Source: DATBFX01 sp036558305 (GTDB lineage: Bacteria > Chloroflexota > Chloroflexia > Thermomicrobiales > UBA6265). From it: 33,098 bases of DNA. Positions 31,601 to 33,098 of this stretch are shown piece after piece. The DNA is taken from contig DATBFX010000141.1 in assembly GCA_036558305.1 (NCBI GenBank), positions 1-33,098 of the forward strand. Direction: 5' to 3'. Within the stretch, counting starts at the first letter, position 1; every line of letters begins with the position of its first letter. Under the pieces are notes generated by a model. It was not told the DNA's origin. It searched no databases and saw only the letters and a program-made list of their open reading frames with translations. The translations under genes were made by a program, and so were the position numbers.

Positions 31601-31868
31601 GCGTGTGCTCCTTTCCGTCGATCGGGCGGGCCAACCCGCCGCCCGCTGACGCCATCCGCCGCCCCGGTTCCCACGATCAACGCCCCGCCGAAAATGATCG
31701 CACCTCCGTTGAGCAGGCGAACCTTCCGCATGATGGCGATCTCGCGGCGGGCCAGGACGAATCACGAAGACGGGAAAAACGTGTAAGGTTGCCGCGGTCG
31801 AACGCGAATAGGAGAAGAGGGGCTGCCATCGGGAGCGGCACCGGGTATCCGAACCGAGCGGACGACGC

Positions 31869-33032
31869 ATGGCGGCTGAACTGTCGGCACAGCTTACTAC
31901 ACGGCCCCAGACGATCCAGGAGACGGAGCGGACCCGACTGGTCCGCTTCTGCGCCCGCCGCACCGGAGACGCCGACGCCGCGGAAGACCTGGCGCAAGAG
32001 ACGCTGATCGAGGCCTGGCGCCACGCGGACCGGCTCACCGACCCCGCCGCCCGCGACCGCTGGCTCTTCGGCATCGCCCGCAACGTCTGCCGGCGCTGGG
32101 AGCGGCAGCGCGGCCGGGAATCCGCCCACGTCTCCCCGCTCCCCGGAGGCGACGGTACGGACGACCACGACCTCGACGGTCCCCCCGCCGCCGGCGACGA
32201 TCCGGTGCTCGAACTCGAACGCGAAGAGCTGGCCGAACTCCTCGACCGCGCGCTGGCCCTCCTGCCGCCCGCGACGCGGATACTCCTCCTCCGGCACTAC
32301 GTCGACGGTCTCCCCCAGATCGAGCTCGCGCGGCGCCTCGATCTCAGCGAAGGGGCGGTCGCGGTCCGCATCCACCGCGGCAAGCTGACGCTGCGGCGGG
32401 CCCTGGCGAGCGGCGAACTCGATGGGGAGGAAAGCACCGATCGTTGGCAGGAGACGCGAATCTGGTGTTCCCAGTGCGGCCGGCACCGTCTCTGGGGCAG
32501 ATTCGGTCCCAACAACGCCTCCTTCAGCCTGCGCTGCCCCGCGTGCCACGCCGACCGGCGCATCCACCTGGTCAACGGCCAGTACACCGCCAACGCTCTT
32601 TCCGACGTCAAAGCCTACAAACCGGCCTTCTCCCGCGTCATGAACTGGGCGATCGACTTCTACCGCGGCGGTCTCGGCACCGGCACGGTCAATTGCCACC
32701 GCTGCGGACGACCCGCCACCCTCCACCGCCACCTCCCCGACGAGATCCCGCTCCCCTGGCGCAACCACGACGGCGTCCACTTCCGCTGTCCATGCCACGA
32801 AACCCCCTTCGACATCGCCCTCACCGCCTTGACCCTCTGGTTGCCCGAGGGGAGGCGATTCTGGCGGGACCACCCCCGGCTTCGCTGCCTGCCCACGCGC
32901 GAAGTCGAGGCCCAGGGGCAACCGGCGCTCGTCAGCAGCTTCGAAAGCGTGACCGATTCGGCCCGGTTCGAGGTCGTCTCGACCCGCCAGACCTTCGAGC
33001 TCCTCGGTATCTACGGCGCCCCGCCCGCGTAG
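31869..33032 (+). CDS. ECF sigma factor with C-terminal double zinc-ribbon extension
   Basis: The 387-aa protein from ATG 31869 has sigma region 2 (TRLVRFCARRTGDADAAEDL, AQETLIEAWRHADRL, RWLFGIARNVCRRW; residues 22-78) and region 4 (LDRALALLPPATRILLLRHY, LPQIELARRLDLSEGAVAVR; 125-180). Beyond residue 190, where most ECF factors end, it has two CxxC-type ribbons: C200/C203 with C223/C226, and C276/C279 with C307/C309, plus a beta-rich tail (ESVTDSARFEVVSTRQTFEL). The extension is about half of the protein. It could act as a built-in anti-sigma, redox or nucleic-acid sensor; that is inference. The ribosome site is weak. It diverges from the peptidoglycan hydrolase over 268 bp, in which I see no clear promoter. 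Confidence 0.88.
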   Translation: MAAELSAQLTTRPQTIQETERTRLVRFCARRTGDADAAEDLAQETLIEAWRHADRLTDPAARDRWLFGIARNVCRRWERQRGRESAHVSPLPGGDGTDDHDLDGPPAAGDDPVLELEREELAELLDRALALLPPATRILLLRHYVDGLPQIELARRLDLSEGAVAVRIHRGKLTLRRALASGELDGEESTDRWQETRIWCSQCGRHRLWGRFGPNNASFSLRCPACHADRRIHLVNGQYTANALSDVKAYKPAFSRVMNWAIDFYRGGLGTGTVNCHRCGRPATLHRHLPDEIPLPWRNHDGVHFRCPCHETPFDIALTALTLWLPEGRRFWRDHPRLRCLPTREVEAQGQPALVSSFESVTDSARFEVVSTRQTFELLGIYGAPPA

Positions 33033-33038
33033 CCCGCC

Positions 33039-33098
33039 ATGGCAGCGACCGCGGAGATTCCCCATCCCGCCACGCGACTGCCCTTGCTGGCCCTGATC
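33039..33098 (+). CDS. Start of a further gene (truncated by the window edge)
   Basis: ATG 33039, 7 bases after the ECF stop, opens a frame of 20 codons (MAATAEIPHPATRLPLLALI) to the edge. No ribosome site is obvious, but the close spacing would fit a co-transcribed partner of the sigma factor. Nothing can be said about its function. Confidence 0.3.
   Translation, partial: MAATAEIPHPATRLPLLALI

Noticed and set aside
1..33098. CRISPR array or intact prophage
   Set aside because: No set of regularly spaced short direct repeats and no phage structural or integrase gene was seen; the only lysin-like gene stands alone.

Overview
The window is very GC-rich (roughly 70 %) and encodes a typical accessory stretch of a bacterial chromosome or large secondary replicon. 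I infer Chloroflexota, class Thermomicrobia or a relative. The reasons are the NB-ARC/LuxR regulator, the Tat signals of the form RRRALxxxGAG, the secreted Cys-rich Tat protein remnant, the ECF sigma factors with unusual tails, and the many stand-alone alpha/beta hydrolases and NTF2/ABM-fold proteins. No ribosomal or other phylogenetic marker gene is present, so this placement is inference.

Layout. (1) 1-7.3 kb: a truncated ECF sigma factor gene (left edge, minus) diverges from an 814-aa LuxR/NB-ARC regulator. The regulator is followed on the same strand by a small ferredoxin-like-fold protein, a Tat-exported protein with a Cys-rich tail, and two tandem Tat-exported serine-hydrolase (beta-lactamase fold) proteins. 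The first hydrolase has lost its catalytic residues; the second keeps them. (2) 7.0-8.2 kb: a small gene graveyard holding a decayed copy of the small ferredoxin-like gene and a broken Cys-rich Tat protein. (3) 8.2-14.3 kb: an alpha/beta hydrolase, a DinB/maleylpyruvate-isomerase-like protein, an MFS transporter, a peptidase E-like protein, and a GMC oxidoreductase enclosed by a perfect 53-bp inverted repeat. (4) 14.3-15.0 kb: a non-coding region with a cluster of DnaA-box-like sites, a candidate replication origin. (5) 15.0-20.4 kb: a pair of conserved-looking hypothetical genes, an O-methyltransferase-like protein, a divergent LysE exporter/AraC regulator pair, small proteins, a zinc-ribbon protein with a 32-bp tandem duplication in its tail, and a collapsed histidine kinase. 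(6) 20.5-28.4 kb: a minus-strand FtsX-type ABC exporter, then SCO1, an OB-fold membrane protein, a stand-alone RCK_C protein and a ClC channel with CBS and RCK_C domains, diverging from a GntR/UTRA regulator. (7) 28.4-33.1 kb: a SnoaL-like protein divergent from a PadR regulator with a palindromic operator between them, a peptidoglycan hydrolase-like protein, and an ECF sigma factor carrying a two-zinc-ribbon C-terminal extension.

How the genes may work together. Several local regulator/target pairs are visible: LuxR with the GAGTACTC sites and the exported hydrolases, AraC with LysE, GntR with the ClC operon, and PadR with SnoaL. The ClC-RCK-OB-SCO1 genes run in one direction with short gaps and look like one transcription unit. 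The most unusual signals are the DnaA-box cluster, the inverted-repeat-bounded GMC cassette, the active/inactive hydrolase tandem, the palindromic insertion inside the LuxR gene and the zinc-ribbon sigma factor. I see no CRISPR array, intact transposase, rRNA or tRNA.
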